A DNA stretch of 64,000 nucleotides from assembly GCF_000213175.1 (NCBI RefSeq), contig NW_009799099.1, forward strand, positions 1,690,675 through 1,754,674, read 5' to 3'. The translations under genes and the position numbers were made by a program. How positions within the stretch are numbered: position 1 is the stretch's first letter; each line of letters starts with the position of its first letter. Positions 33,706 through 44,679 of the stretch are shown one piece after another. The DNA comes from Neurospora tetrasperma FGSC 2508 (Eukaryota; Ascomycota; Sordariomycetes; Sordariales; Sordariaceae). The notes beneath the pieces were generated by a model. It did no database searches and was not told the origin of the DNA. It saw nothing but the letters and a program-made list of their open reading frames with translations.

Positions 33706-36375
33706 ATGGCCGCCTCTTCAGAAGTCCTCTCCCAGACCCTCTCCTCCATCACCTCCATCAAGCTGGACCAGCTCCAAAAGCAAAAGGATGCATACGAGTC
33801 GGCCAAAGACGCTCTGCTCTCCGCTGCCGACAAGGAGGCCGACGTCCGCAAGCGTGCAGAGACCCTTCTCGATGGTCGCGAGAAGCTGCCATCCATCAGA
33901 AGAGCTGACAACCCGATGCTGTCGGCCGACAACATGAAGCGGTTCGTCGAACAGGCGGCTTTCGATCCGTCCGTGTCGAAGGATCTTCTGCGCGAGTATG
34001 AGGAGACGGTGAAGAAGGAGTTGGACATGACGAGCAACAAGTACAGATTTGCCAGCATGTACGGCCGGATGGTCAGGGAGTGGACCGCTGCGTCTGGGCA
34101 GGATAAGAAGATGTCGGTCACTGAAGGGGGTGACAAGGCTGATAAGGACGACTTTGTCCCCGTTGGGAGGAAGGAGATGCATGAACAGAGGAAGACGTGG
34201 GAAGAATTTGTTTTTACCCCCAAGGAGACCGACAAAGACGCCATCAAGCGGTATCTGGAGGACGTCTTTGCCGGGTCGTCGAAGGACTGCAAGCGCGCTT
34301 TGGCGGAGCTGAGAAAGAGTTTTGAGAAACTTCAGGACAACAAGAATGCGAACTGGTCACACCCCTTCACCGTGTTACAGGTCAAGGTATGCATCCAGAG
34401 CATCCTGCGAAGCAACAACATTACGGGTGAGAAGCGCAGCACCCTTCGCGACTTCCTGAACAACTCGGTCGTCCTGCAGGAGATCGCAGATGTGCTGAAC
34501 ATGCGTATGGATGCGCGCGCGTCTTGGACCTGGGAGGCGCCTGTGGTGGTCGAGCAGCGTCGGGCTCTGAATGGGAAGTACAGATTCTTCCTAGACGAGG
34601 ACCTGCTGCATTCGCTGCTCCTCGAGTACATTTTTCGCCGATGGGCAGTATTGATTCGACAACACTTCGGGAGATTCACCGCAACCACAGGCGTGTGGAA
34701 GCCTGACACGAAACCCATGTCAAAGCAGGATGCGAGACGTCGACAGTTTTTTCTGGATGAAAAGAAACCCCTCTCCGATAGCGTCGCCTATGAGCGCGAG
34801 GATTATTTCCATGGCAAGATTCTGCTGGATCATCTCCCCGAATGGATGTCGGAGGTCCGCGGCGGGTATGATTCATCAGAAGCGGACAGCAAAGAGGACA
34901 CAAGAGACTCGCCTCTGAGAGTGGTACAGGGTCTCATGCACCGGCTTGAAGCTGACATTCTCGTCCAGACGCACATGGGTAACGAACTAACCGTGCTTCG
35001 GTCTGATTTTCAATGGTTTGGTCCTGGACTGCCGCACTCGAGCATCTTCGCCGTGATGGAGTTCTTTGGCTTCAACGAAGAATGGCTTGACTTCTTCAAG
35101 CGTGTGCTAGAGGCCCCTCTTCGGTTCAAAGGCGACCCCAACCCCGACACTCCCTTTGGCATCCGCAAGCGTGGCACCCCGATAAGCAGCACAATTTCCG
35201 ATGTCGTGGGCGAGTCCCTGCTGTTTTGCCTGGACTTTGCGGTCAACCAGAAGGCCGACGGAACGCCTCTCTACCGGCTTCACGACGACATGTGGCTTTG
35301 GGGTACCACAGAGAAGTGCTCCAAGGCATGGAAGGTGGTGACGGAGTTCAGCGAGGTCATGGGACTGAGCCTCAATGAGGAGAAGACAGGATCAGCGATT
35401 ATTCATCCCAAGAACAAGAAGGTGGGCTTGGAGTCAACCAAGGAGGAGGAGACTGCCAAAACCAGCCACAATCTTCCGACCGGCCCTGTTACCTGGGGTT
35501 TACTTAAGCTTAACGCCTCAACGGGTCACTTCGAGATCGACGAGTCGAAGGTCGACGAGCATATCGACGAACTCCGCCGCCAGCTGGGTGCTTGCCAATC
35601 GGTATTTGACTGGGTGCAAGCCTGGAATATCTACGGCGACCGCTTTTTTACCAACTTTTTTGGCCGCCCCGCCGCCTGCAGTGGCCGTGCCCATGTTGAC
35701 AGCATGCTTGCCATGTTTGCGCGGATCCAGCAGAAGCTCTTCCCTGACCACGCCGGCGGGGTGGGCGCCTACGTCAAGGATATGATCGCCTCACGCTTCG
35801 GCATCTCATCCATCCCGGATGGATACCTATTTTTCCCCACTTCAATGGGCGGTCTCGGTCTGCGCAATCCGTTTGTCTCGCTCTTCCTGATTCGCGATGA
35901 CCTGGAAAAGACGCCCGAGGAGATGCTGGCCGACTACGAAGAGGAGGAAGAGCGTGCGTACCGGAGAGCGAAGGAGAGGTTTGAGACCTACGAGATGGAG
36001 CGCGCTGTGAACAAGACGGCTGGTGGCTCGACCAGAGGAGAAGACTCATTTAAGGACCTTGAGGGAGAGCCTTTCATGAGTTATGAGGAGTTCACACGGT
36101 ACAGGGAGCTGACGTCGCCGCAGCTTAAGGCGCTTTACCAAAACCTATTGATGGAGCCGACGACGAGAGACGTGGAGCTCAAGGGCGATATCAAGGCGGC
36201 GCTGGAGGACGAGGATGATTGGAGGGACATGAGCAGCTACGACAAGTGGGTGGTGCAGCTGTTCCATCGGGAGGTGGTGGACATGTTTGGTGGACTGACG
36301 GTCGTTGATAAGGCGGCGCTGCCCATTGGGTTGATAACCATGCTGAGACAAAGCCGGTTCCATTGGCAGGGCTAA
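33706..36375 (+). CDS. rvt: rvt: cellular reverse-transcriptase-related polymerase (RVT class)
   Basis: An intact single-exon protein of 889 residues. Residues about 10-60 are predicted coiled coil (KLDQLQKQKDAYESAKDAL). RT-like fingers and palm follow: motif A at VLRSDFQWFGPG with Asp434, motif B near 488-500 (KRGTPISSTISDVVGESLL), motif C LHDDMWLW with the catalytic pair Asp527-Asp528, motif D GLSLNEEKTGSAII, and a primer-grip-like block TGPVTWGLLKLN near 590-600. A long stretch between the fingers and motif A (about 320-425) corresponds to the loop insertion typical of RVT proteins. The C-terminal part (about 610-889) is helical and conserved in style. No integrase, endonuclease, RNase H, gag-like region or terminal repeats adjoin it. 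RVTs are described as single-copy, non-mobile host genes; the Neurospora protein is multimeric and polymerises NTPs in preference to dNTPs with manganese. The ATG at 33706 is the first in frame. Confidence 0.88.
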   Translation: MAASSEVLSQTLSSITSIKLDQLQKQKDAYESAKDALLSAADKEADVRKRAETLLDGREKLPSIRRADNPMLSADNMKRFVEQAAFDPSVSKDLLREYEETVKKELDMTSNKYRFASMYGRMVREWTAASGQDKKMSVTEGGDKADKDDFVPVGRKEMHEQRKTWEEFVFTPKETDKDAIKRYLEDVFAGSSKDCKRALAELRKSFEKLQDNKNANWSHPFTVLQVKVCIQSILRSNNITGEKRSTLRDFLNNSVVLQEIADVLNMRMDARASWTWEAPVVVEQRRALNGKYRFFLDEDLLHSLLLEYIFRRWAVLIRQHFGRFTATTGVWKPDTKPMSKQDARRRQFFLDEKKPLSDSVAYEREDYFHGKILLDHLPEWMSEVRGGYDSSEADSKEDTRDSPLRVVQGLMHRLEADILVQTHMGNELTVLRSDFQWFGPGLPHSSIFAVMEFFGFNEEWLDFFKRVLEAPLRFKGDPNPDTPFGIRKRGTPISSTISDVVGESLLFCLDFAVNQKADGTPLYRLHDDMWLWGTTEKCSKAWKVVTEFSEVMGLSLNEEKTGSAIIHPKNKKVGLESTKEEETAKTSHNLPTGPVTWGLLKLNASTGHFEIDESKVDEHIDELRRQLGACQSVFDWVQAWNIYGDRFFTNFFGRPAACSGRAHVDSMLAMFARIQQKLFPDHAGGVGAYVKDMIASRFGISSIPDGYLFFPTSMGGLGLRNPFVSLFLIRDDLEKTPEEMLADYEEEEERAYRRAKERFETYEMERAVNKTAGGSTRGEDSFKDLEGEPFMSYEEFTRYRELTSPQLKALYQNLLMEPTTRDVELKGDIKAALEDEDDWRDMSSYDKWVVQLFHREVVDMFGGLTVVDKAALPIGLITMLRQSRFHWQG

Positions 36376-36691
36376 GTGGGTGGTGGCCTAGGTTACTAGT
36401 AGTGGGAGACGGGCGACGAGGAAGGATTGTGGTGGATAATGTATGATTATGACTGTATAAACCAGGAGAATGAGGATGACGAGGAACGAGTAGGGGATTA
36501 TAGTCATGTATGCTCGCCGCTCTGAACATCATTAGGATACGCTTAGCAATTTTGAAAACAGGGAAACATTGCCTTGGTATATAGTACTGTTGTAAGCCGT
36601 GTCCATTACTTCATGTCTAATGCTCGCATCACCGCTCCGCTTGTTACTTTGCCATATGTGACACTCTACCCTCATAGTCCCTATGAACTCT
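36376..36691. other. convergent intergenic region between rvt and TDA3-like genes
   Basis: The 316 bp between two convergent stops hold 3' UTRs only. No repeats or gene are seen, and there is no sign of a terminal repeat next to rvt. Confidence 0.6.
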
Positions 36692-38282
36692 TTAAACCTT
36701 GAACTTCTTGGGATCCAGCTTGTCAATGTCCGCACTCTTGGTCTGTCCATCGAAAATCAGTTCAGACATCAACAAGCCGGTGGCTGGTCCGTTCTGGATC
36801 CCCCAGCACGTATGTCCGGCCGCAATCCACAAGCCAGGCGTAGAAGTTTGGCCTATAAGCGGACCCCTCTCCTCTCCGAATCGGACATGCTGAGGGAGGT
36901 AGCAAGCCTGCTTGGCCTTGACGGGGGCAGACGCAAGAATCGGGCTGACGGTAGCGATGTAGGAAATCAGGTCGTTGCATTGGTCTTCGTCGCATTGAAC
37001 TTGGTCTGCTGTTTCGGGGAGAGGAATGGTTTTGTCTGGTTCGCCTGTTCATTTTGATTTGTTAGTCATACCCATGTCAAGACGTACAGACTTGTGCCAG
37101 TGAATGGAATGAAATAAGAAAAAAGAGGAGGAAAAATGAGAACAAGGAAAGAAAGAAAAAAGAAAGAAAGAAAGAAGACCATTCACATACCACAAGCGTA
37201 AACCTCCCCAAAGGGCCTCGCATAAATCTCCGGATCCACATGTCCCCTATGCTTTCTCTTTTGCCCCTTTACCCGCCGATGCTCCGGCGTCCAGTCGCTC
37301 GGCAGCTCAATATCCGTAAACACCGCGTACGGACTCACTTCCGCCTCGTACACCACGCTGTGGGCGCGCAACCCTTCGATCTTGGACCGAGGCAAGATTT
37401 TACCCGTCCAAGGGCCGGCGGTCAGAATCACGTCTGTTACTCCCGTAATGGATTTGATTTCGTCGTTGTTGTTGCGGTCCTGGTACTCGACTGTGTCTAC
37501 CCTGCCGTTAGGGGCTGAAGAAGAAGAAGAAGTGATGTTGGTCACCTTGGCACCCAACCGAATGTCCACGCCCTTGGCGGCGGCTAGATCCGCCATGGCG
37601 TTGGTGAAGTGGAAGGGGTGTGCTTGCGCGGTCTCGGTCTCCCCGCGTCGGCCCATGACATCCCATGAGCGTACGAGCGAGGCGTCAACCCAGTCGAGAT
37701 CCGGGGGCAGGACGGATTTGGAGAGAAGAGAGGTCGCGGCCACGTCTTGCTTGGGAAGTTTCTCCCAATCTTTAGAGATCTTTTCGTCTTCGGCCTGGAT
37801 GGGGAGGTGGGCGTTGGGGGCTGCTGCTGTGGTACCGTTGGGCTCCTTCAAGTCGGATGTCGTCGAGGCTGATGTTCCCTGGCCGCGAGCCTTAAGGTCG
37901 GTATTCTTGACGACCGCACCGATGGTTCCGCAGCCGACCTGCCGGTAACCCCAGCGCTCGGCACCGTTGTGCTCATCGGCGAGTTCCCGGTGCAGGCGGT
38001 AGGAGAGGGGAACGAGACATTCGGGATAAGCCCAAAGGGCGAGGAGACCGCCGGCTTTTCCAGATGCGCCCGCGGCGATGGAGCTGGCCTCGAGAAGAGT
38101 GATGGTATGCTGGGCCGGGTCGAACTTGGGATGGCGGGTGAGGAAGTAGGCGGTTGTGCAACCGATGATGCCGCCACCTGGTGATGTTGTGTTAGTTGAG
38201 AGCTGTCGTATGCGGGGAATGGAAATAATCCCTGAACCTCACCGACAATGACAATGTTTCTCTTTTGTTGCTGGGCAGCCAT
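36692..38282 (-). CDS. TDA3: FAD-dependent oxidoreductase, TDA3-like
   Basis: Three exons (38243-38282, 37191-38177, 36692-37044) give 459 residues. The N-terminus NIVIVGGGIIGCTTAYFL is a dinucleotide-binding strand-turn-helix with the GxGxxG pattern, split by the first intron inside the Gly cluster. SSIAAGASGKAGGLLA, then DVILTAGPWTGKILP and the C-terminal GLWIAAGHTCWGIQNGPATG are the blocks of the DAO (glycine/D-amino-acid oxidase-like) fold. Yeast Tda3 is a putative oxidoreductase linked to late endosome-to-Golgi traffic; its substrate is not known. The middle region (about residues 110-190) is variable. The second intron contains a (GAAA)n tract. It converges on rvt. Confidence 0.85.
37145..37176. 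repeat. GAAA-type microsatellite inside an intron
   Basis: An imperfect tract of GAAA/AAAG units near the donor end of the second TDA3-like intron. On the transcribed strand it is pyrimidine-rich. Confidence 0.7.
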
Positions 38283-39853
38283 GGTGACGAGTTGGTTACA
38301 AAGCGAAAGGTTCATCAACTTTGGAAGCTTCGATTCCAGTGTTGAATGTGTTGATGCTTCGTTCTGCAAGTGAGGAAATCATGTTTTCCAGATTTGAACG
38401 ACGTCAACTGGGGTGGCTATCAACGGCCCACCCCATCCCACCCACGAGCTAGGTACCCGTTCCCCCACGCTTTCATTGCTGCGGTTTCGTTTCTGTGCGG
38501 GAATGTTAATTTTCAGAGAGACATTCAATGCCCCGCCCGCAGTTGACCCATGTCTTGATGTTTCCTCTGCTACCATCCTTCGAAGCTTCACAGATAATTC
38601 ATGCGAGTGTTGTTAAAACTGTATTGTTTGGGTTCGCAAAGACAAATGCAAATACACACATATCCCCCGCTAATGCAATCATGATGTCAAAGCCAAGGAT
38701 CTGTGTTCCCCGCCATCACTGGTGGTGGTGGTTCGTTCATGATGGTGTACCCACCGGCTTGCCGGGCAACCGAAAAAAATGAGGGTCGTAGAATTCTCAA
38801 ATCCATGTGGCGTGACATGACCGTTCGGGTGTCTTTTCACCGTGACTGGAGTTCATTCATATGAAGAGTTTGAAGAGTTCGCTCCCGATCTTCAGAACAT
38901 TTCTGCATAGCGGGGCAGTCGTCAGCGATCGGAAAATAGGCGGCGCATGTCAACGCCGACGCGGACTTTGGCGCTCGGTTGGGGTGCCCTGAACACATCA
39001 CGGTCCCTGCCGAGGTACCTGGCTTACTGCTTAGTAATTATCGCAGCATGTCACAACACCAAGCAAGGGTGCCGAGTACCTATCACCATGAATCGGCCGT
39101 AACAAACTGAAGACTGATATGGTGCATAGAGTTGAGATACGAACAGTTGTTTGTCTGAACCATAAACTGCAAACACTGGATGAAACATGAAGACGGGATT
39201 GAGACTCGGCGGGAATGATGCTGAGGTGAAGTTCAACGTGTGCCACTGCCGTAATGGAATGGAACCACCAAGAAGGGGACCGCTGTAGCCAATGACCCCA
39301 CGCGGGAATTACTCCGTCGGAACCACGCTGCTCGGGAACTCCCAGACCCGCGCCGGGGGTAGGTATGTCAGTCCAGTGCTGGTTGTTTGTTAGCTTGAGA
39401 CCTCGTTTCAACTTTCCTATGCGTTTTCATAGCTAACGAACGCGTGATATTACTTGGAAAACGCTGTTTCTGATAATTAATATGTCTAATTAATTCCTGC
39501 CAATGCCTTTATAACTCGTACTCAGCCATTTTGACTCGTCTTAGTTTGTGAGCTTTGGGACTATTCGGGATAGATTTCGTATATTGTACACTGCCAGAAG
39601 TACCTACCCACCTACCTACCCACCTCTAGTGTACCGAGGTAACAAACTAACCAGCATCGGACTGTGGTGTAGTGTGGTGTACCTGTCTCACCTCACGATC
39701 CTTGTTCTCTCCGAGCGAGCTAGGGCCTTTTCAAACGTCGGACGGAATTCTCGCCGCCAGTGCCCATTCAAATATCAAGACCACCTTTCGCCTCTCATTC
39801 GTGTCATTCTCGGCTCCTTTGATCTTTGTCCTTGCTTGCACATACATAACCAT
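38283..39853. other. divergent intergenic region between TDA3-like and glutathione peroxidase genes
   Basis: These 1.6 kb hold two promoters. It includes copy B of the diverged dispersed repeat at 39370-39431 and a run of CTACC / CCACCTACC words at 39600-39627. Nothing gene-like is found. Confidence 0.5.
39370..39431. repeat. diverged dispersed repeat, copy B
   Basis: Counterpart of the segment at 32730-32795, same orientation, with shared blocks GCTGGTTG/CTGGTTG, TTGTTAGCT, GAGACCTCG and GCGTTTTC. Some differences are C-to-T-like, others are small length changes. Confidence 0.5.
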
Positions 39854-40616
39854 ATGATACCCCGCTACCATCATCGCTCAGTAGCTACACTTGCTCGCAC
39901 CTCACTCACCACTCGTCATTTGAAACTATCACCGATTCTATCTCAACAACAACAACCTCGACTGCCAGTTTCCAAACCAGCATTCCGTTGCCAGCCAGCT
40001 ATTTCCAGACGCTTCGCAACAACCACACTCAACATGTCTTCTGCCACTACTATCTACGACTTTAAGCCCCTTGACAGTAAGCCCTCGCCCCTCTTTATCT
40101 TAGTCTCTCACCACCACCACATCATCATCACCACCCATACTAACCAAACCCACAGAGAAGGGCTCCGAACTCCCCCTCTCCACCTACCAAGGCAAGGTAG
40201 TCCTGATCGTCAACGTTGCCTCCAAATGCGGCTTCACGCCTCAATACGCCGGCTTGGAAAAGGTCTACAAGGAGATCAAGGAGAAGTACCCGGACGATTT
40301 TGAGATCCTCGCTTTCCCTTGCAACCAGTTCGGCGGACAGGAGCCGGGCACCGAGGAGGAGATCCAGTCGTTCTGCCAGCTCAACTATGGCGTTTCCTTC
40401 CCAATCATGAAGAAGGTGGAGGTCAACGGCGACAATGCTGATCCCCTCTATGAGTGGATGAAGAATGAGAAGCCTGGCCTGATGGGATTGAAGAGAATCA
40501 AGTGGAACTTTGAAAAGTTCTTGATTGGAAAGGACGGAAAGGTCAAGGGACGGTGGGCGAGCACTACGAAGCCTGAGAGTCTGAAGGAGGCTATCCTCAA
40601 GGAGTTGGGCGAGTAA
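39854..40616 (+). CDS. glutathione peroxidase (Gpx3/Hyr1-like thiol peroxidase), two in-frame starts
   Basis: The core protein starts at the ATG at 40034 (exons 40034-40076 and 40156-40616) and has 167 residues. An in-frame ATG at 39854 adds 60 residues rich in Arg, Ser, Thr, Leu and Gln with almost no acids, ending SRRFATTTLN. That has the look of a mitochondrial targeting presequence. The fold has the peroxidatic Cys39 in NVASKCGFTPQY, Gln76 in FPCNQFGGQEPG, the resolving Cys88 in QSFCQLNYGV and Trp-Asn in IKWNFEKF. It uses Cys, not selenocysteine. The family reduces hydroperoxides with thioredoxin and, in yeast, passes the peroxide signal to Yap1. Dual cytosolic and mitochondrial products from one gene are an inference from the two starts. 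It is followed by a convergent Gfo/Idh/MocA oxidoreductase. Confidence 0.9.
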
Positions 40617-40928
40617 ACTCCTGTCCTGTCTGTGGAGGTTTGAGACGGATGGAAGGTGGCCAAGTCGCCCAAGGATTGTAGGGATGGGGCTTGCTAAACT
40701 CCAAGTATGGGATGGATGAGTGCATGATGGTGTGATGCTGTCCTGGGATAAGATTGTCTGGGCCGCGGGAAATGCAAGTTTATACCCCAAGCCATACGTC
40801 TTTAATCATCTGTCATAAATGCGATGGGCAAAATTTGATGACCAGTTATGTGGATGTCAATGCACAGCACTTATTTTGTGAAATTGATGCGAAAAGGACC
40901 AAAACTCATAGCCGACAACTAGGTATCA
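40617..40928. other. convergent intergenic region
   Basis: The 312 bp between the peroxidase stop and the oxidoreductase stop hold 3' UTRs only. Confidence 0.6.
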
Positions 40929-42300
40929 TCAAACAAGCCTCCATTGCCCATCCTTTCTCTCGATTTTCACTTCCCTCTTCTCATCTATACTCCTTCTCCC
41001 CGCCTCCAAGATAGCCGTAGTAGCAATGGTATTCCTCAACGTCGGCAGTCCCTTGGCATCCAAATCCTTGGGTGTCAACGTACCCGCATTTACAGCACGA
41101 CACCCATCGACAAACTTTTCTATCGACACATATCCATACCCAGACTGCCCGGCAAAGTTCCCGTCCTCATCGGGCGCATACTTCATATAAAACGGGTTGT
41201 ACCACATCAACTGGCCGGCCGAGTCCTCCGCGACGTCGTACCCGCGCTTGGCCTGGTCGATGCGGATCTCGCCGCCCTGCGCCAGGTAGTGGAAGTACTG
41301 ATTAGAGTGCACGCCGGCCTTCTGGGGCGCCGTCCACGAGGCCGTGTACACGCCCGTGGCGTGCTTGGTTGGGTCGTCTTCCTTCTGCCAGTGCACAAGC
41401 AGGCTGATGGTGTCCTCGGTCTTCTCGTGACACCCTAGGCTGACGGCGACGCCGGTGGAGGCCGAAGCCGACACTTTGACGGGCACGTACCCCAGCTGGG
41501 ACACCATCGAGTCGCAAATGTCGACGTGGTGGCTGTTTAGGTAGTACGAAATGTCCGAGTCGATACCGGCCCAGGCGGCGAACGTCTGCAGCTGGCTTTT
41601 CGGTTGCGACATGTAGCTGTAGAAGTAGTTGAAGTCGCCCAGCTTCTTGGCCCGGTGCTTGGCGTCCGCGTAGGCTGGGTCGAAGCGCTTGTGGTGCTCA
41701 ATGTAGACGTACACGCCATGCTTCTCGGCGGCCTCGACGAGGGCGATGTGGTGCGCAAGCTCCTTGACGGCTGGTTTGGTGATCATGACGTGGATCTTGC
41801 GCTCAATAGCGTACAGGGCGATGGGGTAGTGGGTGGTGTCGGGGGTGAAGATGGTGATGGCGTCACCGGGCTGGAGGGCGTCGATGGCGGCCTTGTAGGA
41901 ATCCGGGTCTTTGGCATTGTCGGCGGGGAAGGACTCGAACGAGGTGTCGAGGTTGTTGTAGACTTGAGTAATGTTCTTGTTGAGATGCTCCCCTGGAGGT
42001 TTGGCAATGGTCAGTATGTATACTGGATCCGCACTTCCTGCCTGGGGGGGGGGGGACTCACGAATTGCTGGAAACTTTGTGCCATTGACGCCAACCATGC
42101 CGAGCTTGCCGACCTTGCCTCGCCGGCGAAGATCGAACATTGACAGCCCAACAACACCAACCTTCTTGTCCGAGCCAGAGGCACCGCCGCCGACAAAACC
42201 GGTGGTGTACTCACCAGTACCAACCTAACCAAGTAAGACAGTGATAGTCAGGATCCGGATATGGCGAACTTACCATCAACACATTGAGGGGAGAGGCCAT
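40929..42300 (-). CDS. Gfo/Idh/MocA-family NAD(P)-dependent oxidoreductase
   Basis: Three exons (42274-42300, 42062-42224, 40929-41992) join in frame to 417 residues. The Rossmann start is NVLMVGTGEYTTGFVGGG, and the first intron falls between LM and VGTG. DAITIFTPDTTHYPIALYAI and HVMITKPAVKELAHH supply the second half of the nucleotide fold and the conserved Lys-Pro of the family. YVYIEHHKRFDPAYADAKHRAK leads into the C-terminal alpha/beta domain, where SHHVDICDSM carries the usual His. The family oxidises or reduces sugars, inositols and related compounds; the substrate cannot be read from the sequence. The second intron contains a 12-G run at its donor-proximal side, so its transcript carries poly-C. 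Confidence 0.83.
42044..42055. repeat. G12/C12 homopolymer in an intron
   Basis: A run of 12 G residues on the plus strand, in the second intron of the Gfo/Idh/MocA gene just after the donor. Confidence 0.8.
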
Positions 42301-44679
42301 GTTGGGCGATTTGACAGTGACAATTGGAAGAGAACGGGGTTCACAGGAAGAAATGGCGGTCGCTTTTTGTCTCTCCAAGGAGAAGCTGGTTGCTGGATGC
42401 TGGTTTGTATATAGATGGAGCTCAAAGGGAAGAGCTTAGCCGGGGTTGGATGGACAGACAGAGCCACTGCATTTCTCGTGGCCGGAATAATTATCGTAAC
42501 ACGACTTTCAACCTAATATACATCGGGCCGTTTGTTGAGTCTCTGAACAACTGACCGTCAAGGATGGTCTTCCACTACGATGTAAGGTATATAGCCATCT
42601 TCGTCATCTCGAACTTGGCTTTTCGGGAAACTGATGTCCATACTCCAGTGCTCCTCGGAAGAATTGATATCATTGGAGCGAATAGAAGGAATTGCTCAAT
42701 ACACGGTCTACACATGGGATGGATTCTGCCGATCGGGTCCCGCGAAACGGGTTGTGTACCTTGATGGCCTCGCGATCTTGTGAATCCATATTCAGTGTCC
42801 TTGAACCTTCACTACATTGCCAGCTTCATTCCGAGGTGGCAGACCTGTAGTTGATTAATTTGTCCCGTGTAATATCAGAAGATTCCAGGGGATTTACTTG
42901 TAGACATTGCCATGGCTTTGTTGGCTTGCGGGCTTCATGAAAAGATGAAAAAAGAGCTGTCATGGTCACGGTACAGACCTCGAACGCGGGGAAGCTTTCA
43001 TTGGCGGGGTCGTGGCTCGTGAGGGGATGGGGAGGGTGTGCGAATCTAGTGTAGTGGACAGAAGGTGGGGTGCAACCCCCCAGCACCCAGCACCCAGCAC
43101 ACCCCTGGCCGACCCGCTCCTTCCCCCACGCCAACTTTTGGGGCTGCTTTTTCCCCGCAATTCACGTTCCCCCCCCCCTCCCCCCCCCCAGTTCATCCAA
43201 ACTCCAAAGCAGCATCGTCATGTTTGACATTGCATCTTTCCACTTCCTCCCTTCCACATTTTGGTCATCGAATTACTTCTCTCGACCTTCCATACTTCTT
43301 CAGGATAAACTGAGTGCCCTCCTACTCCTCGGACAGGACCGCACGGCATCTTCCAACACTAGTTCTACCCTATTCTCACCGAGTCAGCCTCTTTTCTTGC
43401 TTGGTTGGAGATACTCCACAATGTGATGGTGGGGGTGTGCTTCATCATGCTTGCCGTCGACATTTGTTAGGCCATCTTCATTGGAGGAAATATTTGTTCC
43501 GTCTCGTGGCCGACGACACCAGAAGGTGACTACCTAGCTAGCAGGCCTCTCCCCAGGCTACTTGGCACATGTGAGCCTTCACTTGACGTTCTCGCCGCCA
43601 TCGGATACATAGCTCATAGCTAGTGTACGTCTAGAGCCATGATGTCAGAGTCAAACAGCCACGCTCGCACCATCTCCCCTACAATGCACGGTATTTGGCG
43701 AAGTGACATCAGCTCAGCAGACTCCCTAGGCGGCGGGAGACGTCTTCGTGTGCAAAACATCTACTTAGCCTCCAAGAGCGAACATATTGGTGACAAGCCG
43801 TTAACCAACAGATCGCATGCGAAGTTCGCATTTTGTGCACTCGACATGTCTGCAGATCACCAGAGAACAGTGCTGGGTATCAAATCAACAAGGTCACTCC
43901 GAACCCTTCACACCCAGTATCCTCAACTTACAAATGACATTTCAAAACAAGTGTTTTTGGACTTCAGCGGTCTACGAGAATATCACCCCAAAAGTTTCTG
44001 GATATATCTCTTGGCGAGGCCCAATGACCCGGCATCCTCAACTTCCACCACCACCGGATAAGCCGCCGCCATTCCCCATTAACCCCATCCTTTTCCCGCT
44101 CGCCGCCATACTAAACCAAGTCAAGGCGGCGTTTTGGACAAACATGAGGTGAATGCGTGATTTGTTCCCCATAATCCCCAGTCCCCCCGTCCGGCTGTCA
44201 ATGTCCTTGGGGTAAACCCCTCCATAACATCTCCTCCATCATCCCCCCCCAAATCCGGGTCCATCTAATGGTCCGCTTCATCACTTAGCCGCTGTCTATT
44301 TGCCTTGCCCTCTGTTTTTACCGACTTTCGTCTTCATCCAACAGGAACCGCGTTGGCTGGTGCCTTTGGTTGGCCGCCTCGGACCAATGTCCGAGCGATC
44401 TGCTCCTGGTTTCTGAACATTTTGCTTCCACGACACGCCATGACACCCCACAGTTGGGGTGCCGAGTCGGGCAATGCTGGACTGTATGTTACCGTGAACC
44501 TTTCTTTCTCGGATAAGTAAACGGCGTTCCCTCACTTGCTTACGCCTACTCCTTCTGCCCATTGCCTCCTTTTTCTTCTGATTCCTCTGCCGCTACTTCC
44601 GTGCATCACGCCTGTCCAAAGCCTCAAGCTTCAACCACTTGAGTTAGCACATATCATTTTGCCCATATACACATCCAAC
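42301..44679. other. 2.4-kb divergent intergenic region
   Basis: This holds the promoters of the Gfo/Idh/MocA gene (-) and the DapA-like gene (+). It contains two adjoining C runs at 43169-43189, CAGCACC repeats near 43080-43100, and a CTAGTGTA word near 43619. Small frames on the plus strand around 43.2-44.1 kb are Ser/Thr/Pro-biased and not recognisable as proteins. Confidence 0.5.
43169..43189. repeat. poly-C tract interrupted once
   Basis: Ten C, one T, then ten C residues in intergenic DNA. Confidence 0.85.

Noticed and set aside
33706-36375. Telomerase reverse transcriptase or a retroelement as the identity of the RT-like gene
   Set aside because: No telomerase N-terminal or RNA-binding motifs, no element ends or partner domains; motif order and the long insertion fit the RVT class.
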